Shown here: piece after piece, positions 6,075-6,452 of the stretch | Layout: each line of letters begins with the position of its first letter | Position numbering within the stretch: position 1 is the first letter of the stretch | Assembly: GCA_051658525.1 (NCBI GenBank) | Contig: JBOFMT010000066.1 | Location: 1-6,452 of the forward strand | Origin: JBOFMT01 sp051658525 | GTDB lineage: Bacteria > Bacillota_I > Bacilli_A > Erysipelotrichales > Erysipelotrichaceae | Reading direction: 5' to 3' | DNA: 6,452 bases | The notes under the pieces: model-generated | What the model was told of the DNA's origin: nothing | The model's database searches: none | Seen by the model: the letters and a program-made list of their open reading frames with translations, nothing else | Position numbers and translations under genes: made by a program

Positions 6075-6088
6075 CATCTTAGTGCTAA
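6062..6088. promoter_or_regulatory. CIRCE operator, distal copy over the -35
   Basis: TTAGCACTG-N9-TAGTGCTAA matches CIRCE with one mismatch in each arm and exact nine-base spacing. The arms pair over eight bases. The -35 hexamer of the operon promoter (6069-6074) starts at the last two bases of the left arm and continues into the spacer. Its centre is 44 bp from the centre of the proximal copy, roughly four helical turns, so two HrcA dimers could sit on about the same face of the DNA. Confidence 0.9.
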
Positions 6089-6130
6089 AACATTGTGTTT
6101 TTTTCATCGAAATCTTGTTGCCTTTTTCTA

Positions 6131-6139
6131 TGATATACT
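6131..6139 (+). promoter_or_regulatory. Putative extended -10 promoter of the lipoprotein gene
   Basis: TG-A-TATACT forms an extended -10 element, with transcription predicted to start near 6146, about 26 bases before the ATG at 6172. No convincing -35 is present: TTGTTG at 6115-6120 is too close, with 13 bases between. The element is about 43 bp beyond the distal CIRCE, so HrcA control of this gene is not evident. Confidence 0.5.
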
Positions 6140-6171
6140 AGAAGAAACTTAGGAAACTTACGGAGGTGCTT

Positions 6172-6452
6172 ATGAAATATGGCTGGATGCTGTTACTTTG
6201 TTTTATCTTGAGTGGATGTGGTATCGTTTCTATCTTCCCCATCCTAGAAACCCATCGTGATATTTCGATTAGTCTTGCAGGCTATGAAACACTTCCCCCT
6301 ACTGGTGAAAAAGTATACGCTGATCTTGAGCGACTACCTGCTTGGCTCATCCAAAACATCGACTTGCTTGTGCTTAGCAATCAACCACTGCAACCATTGC
6401 TCAACATTTCACATACCGATGAAGCGATTGGTATGGCCAGCTGTACAATTTT
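6172..6452 (+). CDS. Putative lipoprotein, N-terminal part, unknown function (partial)
   Basis: This gene is divergent from hrcA and open at the right edge, with 93 codons visible and no stop. The ATG at 6172 is preceded by GGAGGTG with five bases between GGAGG and the start. The protein begins with one lysine, a short hydrophobic segment and a lipobox LSGC (residues 13-16). This predicts a signal peptide of about 15 residues, lipid attachment at Cys16, and anchoring on the outer face of the membrane. The mature part is soluble and of mixed composition. I do not recognise it. The segment LPAWLIQNIDLLVLS (55-69) followed later by IGMAS (86-90) faintly recalls the region before the HExxH helix in anthrax-lethal-factor-like metalloproteases. 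That zinc motif would lie outside the window, so this is only a guess. Confidence 0.8.
   Translation, partial: MKYGWMLLLCFILSGCGIVSIFPILETHRDISISLAGYETLPPTGEKVYADLERLPAWLIQNIDLLVLSNQPLQPLLNISHTDEAIGMASCTI

Overview
This window looks like a chromosomal segment from a low-GC Gram-positive bacterium (Bacillota). The evidence is AT-rich DNA, strong AGGAGG-type ribosome binding sites, CIRCE operators, the operon order hrcA-grpE-dnaK-dnaJ, and a DnaK ending in a DAEF-type tail. The protein variants would fit an Erysipelotrichia-like lineage, but that placement is a weak impression and not shown here.

Layout: five complete genes lie on the minus strand, read from right to left. hrcA (heat-shock repressor, GTG start at 6004), grpE, dnaK and dnaJ form a tight operon from about 6040 to 1414. 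It has one strong sigma-A-type promoter, two CIRCE operators at that promoter, and a Rho-independent terminator after dnaJ. A C(UUCG)G stem-loop sits between dnaK and dnaJ. Further left, pepT (tripeptide aminopeptidase) has its own putative extended -10 promoter, framed by an inverted repeat, and ends in two tandem hairpins. The first 110 bases hold no convincing gene, only a third hairpin with T-runs on both sides. On the plus strand, divergent from hrcA, a gene for a putative lipoprotein starts at 6172 and runs off the right edge.

How the genes work together: DnaK with its J-domain partner DnaJ and exchange factor GrpE is the cell's main Hsp70 folding machine. HrcA is expected to repress the whole unit by binding CIRCE. 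PepT trims tripeptides in the cytoplasm and appears to be a separate transcription unit. No novel multi-gene system is visible. The points most worth a second look are the double CIRCE built around the promoter, the hrcA start correction, two altered residues in the third Hsp70 signature of DnaK, the UUCG intercistronic hairpin, and the unidentified lipoprotein.
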